A stretch of 64,000 bases of DNA from Maritimibacter alkaliphilus HTCC2654 (GCF_000152805.1 NZ_CH902578.1:1325340-1389339), one strand, 5' to 3'; counted from the stretch's first letter, positions 8,424 through 17,212 are shown. Numbers and translations: made by a program. Notes: generated by a model from the sequence alone, not told the origin.

Positions 8424-10250
8424 ATGACACACAAACGTCGACCGACCCGCAACACGCAAAAGACGGACCCAATGCATCACGACCCCGTGAAACTTGTTCA
8501 TTCTGGACAGAATGGCCCGGTCAGCGCCAAAGCCGTTGCGGCGATGGTCGACAGTCCGGATGTTTTGCGGGTCGTCACGCTGCTTCAGGGCATTTCGACC
8601 GAGATCGACAACGGGATCGAGCCGAGCACGGCGAATCCGCATCTCAACATGCTCTTGCACCTCCTCCATAGCCATTTCGAGGGCCGCGTCGTGTCGCCCT
8701 CAGCGATGGTCTCGGCCTCGGGCGTGCCCTATGCCACCGGCACCCGGAAGCTGAGCGAGCTGATGGACGCGGGTTTCATCGAACAGCGCCCGCGCACCAA
8801 ATCGGGCAAGAGCGTTTCGCTTCACCCCAGCGCACACCTGTTCGAGGTCTTCAGCCAGGTCGCGGACCGGATCGACCGAATCGCGCAAGACGCCTATGGC
8901 GGCGCGCGGCGAACCGATGGCGCCCGAGACTACTATTTCGGCGGCTCCTACCAGCCGGGGCAGACGATGATCGCGCCGCCCCGCGCCCTGCCTCAGTCGC
9001 TCAAGCTCGCGGGCGGCCTGCGGATTCTCGTCCACGGTGACCCGACCTTCATGGTCATGGAGAACCTGAAGCGCCAGTTCGAGCAGATCGTCGGCACCGA
9101 CATCCACCAACGCGCGTTTTCCATCGACAGGCTGCGCGAGGAGGCGTTGCGCAATGCCACCCGAAGCCGAAGCCGCTATGACCTTATCGCGGTCGATCTG
9201 CCGTGGCTCGGCGAGTTCGTGAAAAAGGGTGTGATCCGCCCCCTGCCCGACGTGATGGACGTGGCGCGGCTGGAGCCCAGCGATTTCCACACCGCCGGCT
9301 GGCGCGCGACCCATTGGGACGAAGTGCCCTATGGCGTGCCGAGCCAGACGACGCCCGAGCTCATGTTCTATCGCAAGGACTGGTTCGCCGAGGCCGGGCT
9401 GGAGCCACCGCATACCATCGAACGTGTCATCGAAGCGGCGCGGCATTTCAACAATCCCCGTCGGGGGCGCTATGGCGTGGCATGGAACGCGGCCCGCGGC
9501 ACGGCGCTCGGCCATACCTTCATGATGACCTGCGCCGCTTTCGGTCAGCCGATCATCGACCTGCCCGAGATCGCGGGCGGCTACGACGCCGATCACCTCG
9601 AACGCGAAGATTTCCGGCCGATGCTCGATTCGCCGCGCGCCCGTGAAGCCGCGGAATATCTGATGGAGCTCATGCAGTTCTCGCCGCCCGATATCCTGTC
9701 GATGTCGTGGTATGAGCGCGTGCGCCCCTATGCCGCCGGATCGGTCGCGATGGCCTATGGCTACACCCTGCTCGCGCCCTATTTCGAACTCGACAAATCC
9801 TGCGCGGCGCATGGCAACACCGGCTACCTGCCGCATCCGCACGGCCCCGAAGGCGCGCCCATCGCGCCCGTGGGCGGCTATGCGCTCTGCATCCCCGCCA
9901 ATCTCGCCGAGGAGCGCATCCCGGACGCGGTGGAGGCGCTGATCGCCTTCACCTCGCCCGCCGCGCAGAAGCTCTACGCACAGGAAGGCAGCCGCACCGC
10001 GCCCCGGTACTCGGTCGGCGCGGACCCGGAGGTGCGGCGGCTGTCACCGATCTTCGAACTCGTCGACCAGATGTCCTGGCGCGACGAGCTTCAGTTCTGG
10101 CCGCGCCCGCCCGTGCCCCAGATCTCCGACATCATCACCGTCTGCGGCAACGAGCTGCACGACATGCTGCGCGGGCTGGTCAGCCCGGCGGACGCGCTCG
10201 CCAGCGCGCAGGCCAAGGCCGAGGCCATTTTACGAACACCGGTCACCTAG
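8424..10250 (+). CDS. Transcriptional regulator: winged helix fused to a cytoplasmic sugar-binding-protein domain
   Basis: 608 residues with no signal peptide. Residues 70-135 look like a MarR/GntR-type winged helix: the recognition-helix region SGVPYATGTRKLSELMDAG is followed by a wing, IEQRPRTKSGKSVSL. Residues 190-600 resemble the extracellular solute-binding protein family 1 (SBP_bac_1): a strand LRILVHGDPTF, then DLIAVDLPWLGEFVKKG, VPYGVPSQTTPELMFYRKDWF, and a C-terminal FTSPAAQKLYAQEG. I infer a ligand sensor that captures the sugar inside the cell. The ATG at 8424 has GGAAGGA five bases upstream. It heads the catabolic operon and is divergent from the transporter operon, with palindromes on both sides of its start. 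Confidence 0.8.
   Translation: MTHKRRPTRNTQKTDPMHHDPVKLVHSGQNGPVSAKAVAAMVDSPDVLRVVTLLQGISTEIDNGIEPSTANPHLNMLLHLLHSHFEGRVVSPSAMVSASGVPYATGTRKLSELMDAGFIEQRPRTKSGKSVSLHPSAHLFEVFSQVADRIDRIAQDAYGGARRTDGARDYYFGGSYQPGQTMIAPPRALPQSLKLAGGLRILVHGDPTFMVMENLKRQFEQIVGTDIHQRAFSIDRLREEALRNATRSRSRYDLIAVDLPWLGEFVKKGVIRPLPDVMDVARLEPSDFHTAGWRATHWDEVPYGVPSQTTPELMFYRKDWFAEAGLEPPHTIERVIEAARHFNNPRRGRYGVAWNAARGTALGHTFMMTCAAFGQPIIDLPEIAGGYDADHLEREDFRPMLDSPRAREAAEYLMELMQFSPPDILSMSWYERVRPYAAGSVAMAYGYTLLAPYFELDKSCAAHGNTGYLPHPHGPEGAPIAPVGGYALCIPANLAEERIPDAVEALIAFTSPAAQKLYAQEGSRTAPRYSVGADPEVRRLSPIFELVDQMSWRDELQFWPRPPVPQISDIITVCGNELHDMLRGLVSPADALASAQAKAEAILRTPVT
8499..8514. promoter_or_regulatory. Operator-like palindrome 3, inside the regulator coding region
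   Basis: CATTCTGGACAGAATG is a perfect 6-bp inverted repeat around GGAC. It shares the pattern CATT.TGGA..A.AATG with site 1 and lies about 25 codons into the regulator gene. An intragenic operator of this kind could act as an auxiliary or roadblock site. Confidence 0.5.
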
Positions 10251-10260
10251 GGAGGACACC

Positions 10261-11070
10261 ATGGACCCACATCGCCTGAAGGGAAAAAACATCCTTATCA
10301 CCGGCGCCGCCCGCGGCATGGGCGCGGCCAATGCCGAGGCCTTCGCGGCCCAGGGCGCGAACGTCTGCATCGGCGATCTGGACGGCGACGAGGCCAAGGT
10401 CGTCGCGGACAGGATCAACGCAGCCGGAGGCGGCAAGGCGATCTCGGTCAAAATGGACGTGACCAAGCGCGAAGACAACGCAGCCGCCGTCGCAGCCGTG
10501 GTCGACGCCTTCGGGTCGATCAACGTGGGTCTGTTCAACGCGGGCCTGAACAAGCCCCGGTTCTTCATGGATATCGATGAAGACAACTGGGACATGATCA
10601 TGAACGTGAACACCAAGGCGATGTGGCTGGGGATGCAGGAAACCGCGCGCCAGATGATCGCGCAGGGTCCGATGGAGGATCATCCCTACAAGCTCATCAA
10701 CGTGGGCAGCATCGCGTCCCGCAAGCCGCTGGTCGACGTGACCGTCTATTGCACATCGAAATACGGCTGCCTCGCACTCACGCATTGCGGTGCCATCGGG
10801 CTTGCCGAGCACAACATCACCGTCAACGGCTACGCCCCCGGTGTCGTGGTCACGCCGCTGTGGGAACAGCTCGACAAAGACCTCGTCGATATCGGGTTCA
10901 AGAAACGCGAGGGGCAGGCCTACGAGGACATCGTGCGCGACGCGCTTCAGATCAAGCGCGTGTCTTACCCGGAGGACATCACCGGAACCGCCTCGTTCCT
11001 CGCCAGTAACGACAGCGACTACATGACCGGCCAGATGATCCACATCGATGGCGGCTGGTGCATCCAGTAA
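10261..11070 (+). CDS. Short-chain dehydrogenase/reductase (SDR) 2
   Basis: 269-residue classical SDR with TGAARGMG at 14-21, NAG at 93-95, and catalytic Ser150, Tyr163 and Lys167 (YCTSK). It ends in YMTGQMIHIDGG, as in acetoin/butanediol and polyol dehydrogenases. GGGAGG stands before the ATG and the regulator stop is 10 bases upstream. It is paralogous to the SDR at 6352-7164, sharing the unusual NKP after NAG and a long insertion before YCTSK. Two related SDRs on either side of one regulated promoter suggest two successive oxidations or two stereoisomers. Substrate unknown. Confidence 0.9.
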   Translation: MDPHRLKGKNILITGAARGMGAANAEAFAAQGANVCIGDLDGDEAKVVADRINAAGGGKAISVKMDVTKREDNAAAVAAVVDAFGSINVGLFNAGLNKPRFFMDIDEDNWDMIMNVNTKAMWLGMQETARQMIAQGPMEDHPYKLINVGSIASRKPLVDVTVYCTSKYGCLALTHCGAIGLAEHNITVNGYAPGVVVTPLWEQLDKDLVDIGFKKREGQAYEDIVRDALQIKRVSYPEDITGTASFLASNDSDYMTGQMIHIDGGWCIQ

Positions 11071-11133
11071 CGCACTGATTTCAAATTCAAAAAGACAAAT
11101 GAGGGTCGCAGCGCGACCCCGGAGGAGACCCCA

Positions 11134-12432
11134 ATGTCACGCGCCTTGCTGCCAAACATGCTCACCCCACAAGACCTCGAACCGAACTGGGAGTGGCGCG
11201 ACCGCCTCCCCGCGTCCGGCCACATGTCGGTGGATTTCGAACGCAGGATCGACCACGACCGCCTGCGCCGCTACCGGCTCGCCCGGACCCGTCAGGCGCT
11301 TCAGGCCTCGAATGCGGGGACGCTCCTGCTCTTCGACGTGAACAACATCCGCTACGTCTCGGCCACCAAGATCGGCGAGTGGGAACGCGACAAGATGTGC
11401 CGTTTCTGCCTCCTGACCGGGGACGACAGCCCCTATGTCTGGGACTTCGGCTCGGCCGCGATGCACCACAAGCGCTATTCCGACTGGCTGGAGCCTGACC
11501 ACTGCCTTGCCGGTGTCGTCGGGATGCGCGGGACGATCCCGCCCGAGTTCGGGCTCATGCGCAAATACGCGAAAGAGATCGCGCGCCTCATCAAGGAAGC
11601 CGGTATGGCGGACATGCCGGTGGGCGTCGATTACGCCGAAACCGCCATGTTCCACGCGTTACAGGAAGAGGGGCTGCATGTCGTCGACGGCCAGCAGATC
11701 ATGCTCGCGGCGCGCGAGATCAAGAACTGGGACGAAATCCAACTTCTGACGCAGGCGGCCAGCATGGTCGATGGCGTCTACCACATGATCTACGAAGAGC
11801 TGAAACCGGGGGTGCGCGAGAACGACATCGTCGCGCTGTCCAACAAGATGCTCTACGAGATGGGGTCGGACGACGTCGAGGCGATCAACGCAATCTCCGG
11901 CGAACGCTGCAATCCGCATCCGCACAACTTCACCGACCGGCTGTTCCGCCCCGGCGACCAGGCGTTTTTCGACATTCTGCAAAGCTATCAGGGCTATCGC
12001 ACCTGCTATTACCGGACGTTCAACATCGGACGCTCGACGCCCGCGCAGGTCGATGCCTACGTCAAGGCGCGCGAATGGATCGACGCCTCGATTCAGGCGA
12101 TCAAGCCGGGGGTGACGACCGATCAGGTGGCGAAGCTCTGGCCCAAGGCCGAGGAATTCGGGTTCCCGAACGAAGACGCCGCCTTCGGGTTGCAATTCGG
12201 CCACGGCCTTGGCCTCGCGTTGCACGAACGGCCGATCATCAGCCGCGCGGTCAGCCTTGAGCACCCGATGGAGATCCAGACCGGCATGGTGTTCGCGCTG
12301 GAGACCTATTGCCCCGCCGCCGACGGATACTCTGCCGCACGGATCGAAGAGGAAGTCGTGGTGACCGAGACCGGGGTCGAAGTCATCAGCCTCTTCCCCG
12401 CCGAAGAACTGCCCATCGCGAACCGTTATTGA
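11134..12432 (+). CDS. M24/creatinase-fold hydrolase with an altered metal site
   Basis: 432 residues: an N-terminal creatinase-like domain (about 40-190) and a C-terminal pita-bread domain (about 200-425). The expected M24 metal ligands map to Asp280 (AFFDILQ), position 291, His357 (GHGLGLALHE), Glu390 (FALETYCP) and Glu405 (ARIEEEVVV). Position 291 is Cys (codon at 12004-12006), not Asp, exactly 11 residues after Asp280 as in methionine aminopeptidase spacing. It may be metal-free like creatinase, or may bind a different metal. Annotators may call it Xaa-Pro peptidase; an amidinohydrolase- or lyase-like role on a small molecule fits the catabolic operon better. A GGAGGAG site precedes the ATG. 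Confidence 0.8.
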   Translation: MSRALLPNMLTPQDLEPNWEWRDRLPASGHMSVDFERRIDHDRLRRYRLARTRQALQASNAGTLLLFDVNNIRYVSATKIGEWERDKMCRFCLLTGDDSPYVWDFGSAAMHHKRYSDWLEPDHCLAGVVGMRGTIPPEFGLMRKYAKEIARLIKEAGMADMPVGVDYAETAMFHALQEEGLHVVDGQQIMLAAREIKNWDEIQLLTQAASMVDGVYHMIYEELKPGVRENDIVALSNKMLYEMGSDDVEAINAISGERCNPHPHNFTDRLFRPGDQAFFDILQSYQGYRTCYYRTFNIGRSTPAQVDAYVKAREWIDASIQAIKPGVTTDQVAKLWPKAEEFGFPNEDAAFGLQFGHGLGLALHERPIISRAVSLEHPMEIQTGMVFALETYCPAADGYSAARIEEEVVVTETGVEVISLFPAEELPIANRY

Positions 12433-12434
12433 TC

Positions 12435-12486
12435 GGTGGGTTCGCACCCACCCTACGGCCAAATCGTAGGGTGGGTGAACCCCACC
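12435..12486. repeat. Long intergenic inverted repeat (GTAGGGTGGGT family)
   Basis: Left arm 12435-12457 and right arm 12465-12486 pair almost perfectly around a 7-base loop (GCCAAAT). The core CGTAGGGTGGGTG occurs in both orientations. It lies between the M24 gene and the E1 alpha gene. A partial relative appears near 2795-2835. It could act as an RNA stem that tunes or shields expression within the operon, or be a mobile intergenic repeat. Confidence 0.75.
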
Positions 12487-12500
12487 TTCGGGAGGACACC

Positions 12501-13478
12501 ATGGCGAAATCCAAGACCAATACCGAGGACTACCTGCGCATGTATCGCCAGATGGTGCGCATACGTACCTTCGAGGACAATGCGAACCAGCTTTACCTCT
12601 CCGCCAAGATGCCCGGCCTCACCCATATGTATTCGGGGGAAGAGGCCGTGGCGGTCGGTATCTGCGAGGCGCTGACGGACGACGACCGCATCACTTCGAC
12701 CCACCGGGGTCACGGCCACTGTGTCGCCAAGGGTGCGGAATTCAAGGAAATGTTCTGCGAACTTCTCGGCAAGGAAGAGGGCTATTGCCGCGGCAAGGGC
12801 GGATCGATGCACATCGCCGACCAGAGCCACGGGAACCTCGGCGCAAACGCCATCGTCGGCGGATCGATGGGGATCGCCACCGGCTCGGCCCTGCGGGCGA
12901 AACTTCAGGGGTCGGACGACGTCACCGTCTGTTTCTTCGGGGACGGCGCGACCGCACAGGGGTTGATGTACGAGGTCATGAACATGGCCGCGCTCTGGAA
13001 GCTTCCCGTCATCTACGCCTGCGAGAACAACGGCTATTCCGAATATACCCGGACGGACGAGATCGCGGCAGGCTCCATCACGGCACGGGCCGAGGCTTTC
13101 GGGATCGAGGCGCACAAGGTCGACGGGCAGGATGTGCTCGCGGTGAACGAGCTGACCCAAAAGCTCGTCGCGCGCTGCCGCAAGGGTGAGGGTCCGTTCT
13201 TCGTGGAGCTGGAAACCTACCGCTACCACGGCCACCACGTCGGCGACATCAATCGCGAATACTACCGCTCCAAGGACGAAGAGAAGGACTGGCGCGAGAA
13301 CCGCGATCCGATCATCCGGTTCCGCGCCTACCTCGTCGATCAGGGTATCGCGAGCGAGGAAGAGATCGAGGCGATGAACGCCGAGATCGAGAAAGATGCC
13401 ACCGACGCCGTAGCCTATGCCGAGGCCGCGCCCTACCCGGACGCGTCCGAGGTCGACATGCACGTCTACGCGGACTGA
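12501..13478 (+). CDS. 2-oxoacid (pyruvate/acetoin-type) dehydrogenase E1 alpha subunit
   Basis: 325-residue thiamine-diphosphate E1 alpha. The ThDP motif is GDGA (147-150) to ENN (175-177), with THRGHGHC at 67-74 and the R-rich phosphorylation-loop region YRYHGHHVGD. The start at 12501 follows GGAGGA (12491-12496) immediately downstream of the inverted repeat. It pairs with the E1 beta gene 11 bases further on. By family it decarboxylates pyruvate, acetoin or another 2-oxo or alpha-hydroxyketone compound and passes the acyl group to lipoyl. The catabolic setting argues for a dedicated complex and against the housekeeping pyruvate dehydrogenase. Confidence 0.9.
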   Translation: MAKSKTNTEDYLRMYRQMVRIRTFEDNANQLYLSAKMPGLTHMYSGEEAVAVGICEALTDDDRITSTHRGHGHCVAKGAEFKEMFCELLGKEEGYCRGKGGSMHIADQSHGNLGANAIVGGSMGIATGSALRAKLQGSDDVTVCFFGDGATAQGLMYEVMNMAALWKLPVIYACENNGYSEYTRTDEIAAGSITARAEAFGIEAHKVDGQDVLAVNELTQKLVARCRKGEGPFFVELETYRYHGHHVGDINREYYRSKDEEKDWRENRDPIIRFRAYLVDQGIASEEEIEAMNAEIEKDATDAVAYAEAAPYPDASEVDMHVYAD

Positions 13479-13489
13479 GGAGAATGACC

Positions 13490-14485
13490 ATGCGAGAAAT
13501 CACCCTGTCCCAGGCCGTGAACGAAGCCCTGGCCGAGGAAATGCGGCGCGACGAGACCGTCTTCATTCTGGGTGAGGACGTGGCGGAGGCCGGCACGCCG
13601 TTCAAGGTGCTGTCCGGGCTTGTCGAGGAATTCGGCACCGACCGCGTCATCGACACGCCGATCTCGGAACCCGGTTTCGTGGGCCTCGCCGTGGGTGCCG
13701 CGATGACCGGCGCGCGGCCGGTCGTGGACCTGATGTTCGGCGATTTCCTTTACCTCGTGATGGATCAGCTTTGCAATCAGGCGGCCAAGCAGCACTACAT
13801 GTCCGGCGGCAAGCTGTCTGTGCCGATGGTCCTGCGCACCAACCTCGGCGCGACCCGCCGCTCGGCGGCGCAGCACAGTCAGTCGCTTCAGGCGCTGGTC
13901 GCGCATATTCCGGGGCTGAAGGTCGCCCTGCCCTCATCGGCCTACGAGGCCAAGGGGCTGATGAAGACCGCGATCCGCGACAACAACCCGGTCGTCATCT
14001 TCGAAGACAAGCTGATGTATCAGGACAAGGCCCCGGTGCCGGAGGAGGAATACCTGATCCCCTTCGGCGAAGCGAACGTGAAACGCGAAGGCAAGGACAT
14101 CACCCTGATCGCCACATCCTCGATGGTGCAGGTGGCCGAAAAGGCCGCCGAGATGCTCGCGAAGGAAGGGATCGAAGCCGAGGTCATCGACCCGCGCACC
14201 ATCGTGCCGCTGGACGAGAAAACGCTGCTCGACAGCGTGAAGAAGACCAGCCGGGCGATCGTGATCGACGAGGGCCACCAGAGCTACGGCGTGACGGCCG
14301 AGATCGCGTCGCGTCTGAACGAAAAGGCGTTCTACCATCTCGACGCGCCAGTGTTGCGCATGGGCGCGATGGACGTGCCGGTGCCCTTCAGCCCCGCGCT
14401 CGAGGACATCACCGTGCCGACGCCGGAGCGTGTGGTGGAAAACGCGCGCAAGCTTTGCGCCGGGGAGCTTATCCATGCCGCATGA
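13490..14485 (+). CDS. 2-oxoacid (pyruvate/acetoin-type) dehydrogenase E1 beta subunit
   Basis: 331-residue E1 beta. Motifs include the N-terminal REITLSQAVNEALAEEM, GEDVAEAGTPFKVLSGL, ISEPGFVGLAVGAAMTG and the C-terminal transketolase domain with VIDPRTIVPLDEKTLL. The ATG at 13490 is seven bases from GAGGAG (13477-13482); an in-frame ATG six bases earlier lies too close to that site. The C-terminus overlaps the following lipoyl-protein gene by 11 bases. It lacks the N-terminal lipoyl domain that some housekeeping PdhB proteins of alphaproteobacteria carry. Confidence 0.92.
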   Translation: MREITLSQAVNEALAEEMRRDETVFILGEDVAEAGTPFKVLSGLVEEFGTDRVIDTPISEPGFVGLAVGAAMTGARPVVDLMFGDFLYLVMDQLCNQAAKQHYMSGGKLSVPMVLRTNLGATRRSAAQHSQSLQALVAHIPGLKVALPSSAYEAKGLMKTAIRDNNPVVIFEDKLMYQDKAPVPEEEYLIPFGEANVKREGKDITLIATSSMVQVAEKAAEMLAKEGIEAEVIDPRTIVPLDEKTLLDSVKKTSRAIVIDEGHQSYGVTAEIASRLNEKAFYHLDAPVLRMGAMDVPVPFSPALEDITVPTPERVVENARKLCAGELIHAA

Positions 14486-15761
14486 CGTGACGATGCCACA
14501 ACTGGGCATGGCACAGGACGCGGGCAAGATCGTGTCTTGGCTGAAGTCGCCCGGCGAGGCCGTGTCGAAGGGCGACGCGCTGTTCGAGGTCGAAACCGAC
14601 AAGGCCACGATGGAAGTCGAGGCACAGGCGGACGGGTTCCTTACGGGTGTGACGGCGGGCGAAGGCGAGGATGTGCCGGTGGGCGCCGTCATCGCCCGCA
14701 TCTCGGAGAGTGCCGAGGACGACACCCCCGCCCCGTCGCAGGCGTCGGCCGAAACTGGACCGGAGCAGGCCGCAGATGACCTGCCCGAAGGTCACGCCGT
14801 CACCATGCCGCAGCTTGGCATGGCGCAGGATTCCGGCCTGCTCGTGAGTTGGCACAAGTCACCGGGCGACGCGGTGTCCGCCGATGATGTGTTGTTCGAG
14901 GTGGAAACCGACAAAAGCACGATGGAGGTCGAGGCCGGGCGCGACGGCTACCTTGCGGCGACACTGGCCGAGGCCGGTGAAGAGGTGCCCGTGGGCACCG
15001 CCGTCGCCATCATCAGCGCCGAAAAGCCCGACAACGCCGTGGCCCGCAGCGCCAAGGCGACGCCTCCGCTCAAGGCGGAGCAGACGCCCGCCGCCGAGGC
15101 GACGCCGCCTGAAACGACAGAAAAACGCCCTGCGCCGAAACCCGCCGCCGCCACAGGCGACCGCATCCTTGCCTCGCCCAAGGCGCGCCGCCTCGCGATG
15201 GAACAGGGGCTGGACCTTGAACGTCTGGCCAAGGCGGGCCATCCGCAGCCCTACCATGTGGCCGACCTCGACACGCTGCGTGCCATGCCCGATGCGGCCC
15301 CTGCATCCGCTGCACCGACCGCATCGCGCCGGCTCGTGGCCGAGATCGCGCACGATGGCCTTCCAGCCTTCACCGACTGGATCGCCGCGGCGCATGGCCC
15401 GATCGATCCCGACGCGGTGATCGCCGGGCTCGCCGCAGCCTCTCTGCCCGCCGCCGCCCCGGTGGCTGTCGAACGGTTCGGCCAGTCGACCACCTATGCC
15501 CTGCCCGCCAGCCGGGCCCTGTCCGGCGTGAGCGAAACCGAAGACGCCCCGGCGCTGACCATCCGCGACCTGCGTGGCACATCGCTGACGGGGATAGATC
15601 TGGGTGGCGAGGATACGCCTGTTCTCACGCTCACCACGCAGGGTGCGGGGCTGACCCTCACGCTGGAATGCAAGGCCGCCGACATGGATGCGCGCGCGGC
15701 GATCCAGCTACTTTCCGACTTCGCAGGCCGGGTGGAGCAGCCGCTCCGCCACCTGCTCTGA
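14475..15761 (+). CDS. Double-lipoyl carrier protein with decayed E2 catalytic domain
   Basis: 428 residues. Two lipoyl domains at about 3-78 and 107-182 have lipoyl lysines Lys43 (ETDKATMEV) and Lys147 (ETDKSTMEV). A peripheral subunit-binding domain follows at about 231-268 (ILASPKARRLAMEQGLDLERL). Residues 285-428 keep the outline of an E2 acyltransferase C-terminus (LTLTLECKAADMDARAAIQLLSDF, then EQPLRHLL), but the catalytic HxxxDG/NG motif is gone and the domain is only about 140 residues instead of 230. I infer that it serves as the swinging-arm subunit, while acyl transfer is done by the protein at 17213-18091. The start overlaps E1 beta and has GGGGAG upstream. Confidence 0.82.
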   Translation: MPHDVTMPQLGMAQDAGKIVSWLKSPGEAVSKGDALFEVETDKATMEVEAQADGFLTGVTAGEGEDVPVGAVIARISESAEDDTPAPSQASAETGPEQAADDLPEGHAVTMPQLGMAQDSGLLVSWHKSPGDAVSADDVLFEVETDKSTMEVEAGRDGYLAATLAEAGEEVPVGTAVAIISAEKPDNAVARSAKATPPLKAEQTPAAEATPPETTEKRPAPKPAAATGDRILASPKARRLAMEQGLDLERLAKAGHPQPYHVADLDTLRAMPDAAPASAAPTASRRLVAEIAHDGLPAFTDWIAAAHGPIDPDAVIAGLAAASLPAAAPVAVERFGQSTTYALPASRALSGVSETEDAPALTIRDLRGTSLTGIDLGGEDTPVLTLTTQGAGLTLTLECKAADMDARAAIQLLSDFAGRVEQPLRHLL

Positions 15762-15778
15762 TCTGACCGGAGACCGAA

Positions 15779-17203
15779 ATGGACTACACCGATCTCTACA
15801 TCAACGGCGAATGGCGCAAGACCGACGACCGCTTCGACGTGATAAACCCCGCGACCGAAGAGGTGCTGGCCTCGGTGGCCTCGGCCGATATCGCCGATGC
15901 CGATGCCGCGCTGGACGCCGCCGAAAAGGCGATGGCCGACTGGGCCGCGCGCACGCCGCGCGAACGCTCCGACGTGCTGCGCAAGGCGTGGGAACTGATG
16001 ACCGCGAAACTCGACCATTTCGCGCATCTTATCACGCTGGAAAACGGCAAGGCCGGGACGGACGCCAAGGGTGAGGCGACCTATGCCGCCGAATTTTTCC
16101 GCTGGTTTGCCGAGGAAGCGGTGCGCGCGGACGGGTTGATTACCCACGCTCCGTCCAGCGGTGCCCGCATCGTCGTGCAGCACAAGCCCGCGGGCCTCGC
16201 CGTGCTGGTCACGCCGTGGAACTACCCGGCTGCGATGGGCACCCGCAAGATCGCCCCGGCGTTGGCCGCGGGCTGTGGCGTCATCATCAAACCCGCCTCG
16301 GAAACGCCGCTGACCATGCTCGCGCTGATGCCGATCCTCGAAGAGGCCGGCGTGCCGCCGGGGCTGGTCAACGTGCTGCCGTCGCGCCGGACGGGCGCGC
16401 TGGTCGATCACATGCTGCATGACCCCCGCGTGCGCGTGGTCAGTTTCACCGGCTCCACCGGAGTTGGTCGAAAGCTGCTGAAAGGTGCCGCCGATCAGGT
16501 GCTAAAACCGGCGATGGAACTGGGTGGCAACGCGCCCGTAGTGATATTCGATGACGCCGACATGGACACCGCCATCGAAGGCACGATGCTCGCGAAGATG
16601 CGCAACTTGGGCGAAGCCTGCACCGCCGCCAACCGCATCTACGTGCACGCGGACATTGCAGAGGCGTTCACCAAGCGCCTTGCCGAGCGCATGAGCGCAC
16701 TCAAGGTGGGGGACGGCACCGATCCGTCGGTGGACGTGGGACCATTGGTCAACGCCGATACCCGCGACAAGGTGGCCGCGTTCGTGGCCGATGCCGTCGC
16801 CAAGGGGGCCAAGGTGGAATGCGGCGGCGACATCCCACAGGGTAAGGGCTACTTCTACCCGCCCACGGTTCTGTCGAATGTCTCGGAAGACGCCGATTGC
16901 GTTCATGACGAGATTTTCGGCCCCGTCGCCGCGATCCAGACCTTCACCGACCAAGCGGACGTGATCCGCCGGGCGAACGACACCGAATATGGCCTTGTCG
17001 CCTATGTCTTCTCCGAAAACTTCAAACGGGCCTTACAGGTCTGCGAACGGCTGGATTACGGCATGGTCGGCCTGAACCGGGGTCTGGTCAGCGACCCGGC
17101 TGCGCCCTTTGGCGGGACCAAGCAATCCGGGCTGGGGCGTGAAGGCGGCCACGAAGGGATGCTCGAGTTCATGGAAACCCAATACATCTCCGCCGACTGG
17201 TAG
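15779..17203 (+). CDS. NAD(P)-dependent aldehyde dehydrogenase (succinate-semialdehyde dehydrogenase-like)
   Basis: 474-residue ALDH. Asn148 (TPWNYP), Glu247 (MELGGNAP) and Cys281 (NLGEACTAANR) are the catalytic residues, and GSTGVG is the cofactor loop. Overall it is closest to the GabD/succinate-semialdehyde group, but substrate scope in this family is broad. Its place between the two halves of the E2 implies that it oxidises an aldehyde made in the same pathway, for example the fragment left after E1 cleavage. The start has GGAG nine bases upstream, 17 bases after the lipoyl protein. Confidence 0.92.
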   Translation: MDYTDLYINGEWRKTDDRFDVINPATEEVLASVASADIADADAALDAAEKAMADWAARTPRERSDVLRKAWELMTAKLDHFAHLITLENGKAGTDAKGEATYAAEFFRWFAEEAVRADGLITHAPSSGARIVVQHKPAGLAVLVTPWNYPAAMGTRKIAPALAAGCGVIIKPASETPLTMLALMPILEEAGVPPGLVNVLPSRRTGALVDHMLHDPRVRVVSFTGSTGVGRKLLKGAADQVLKPAMELGGNAPVVIFDDADMDTAIEGTMLAKMRNLGEACTAANRIYVHADIAEAFTKRLAERMSALKVGDGTDPSVDVGPLVNADTRDKVAAFVADAVAKGAKVECGGDIPQGKGYFYPPTVLSNVSEDADCVHDEIFGPVAAIQTFTDQADVIRRANDTEYGLVAYVFSENFKRALQVCERLDYGMVGLNRGLVSDPAAPFGGTKQSGLGREGGHEGMLEFMETQYISADW

Positions 17204-17212
17204 GGGGCGAAT

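Noticed and set aside
11134-12432. Identity as the DMSP lyase DddP
   Set aside because: The length and M24 fold are similar, but the metal-binding stretch (FFDILQ...RTCYYRTF) does not match the Asp-rich pattern I recall for DddP, and the neighbours are sugar genes.
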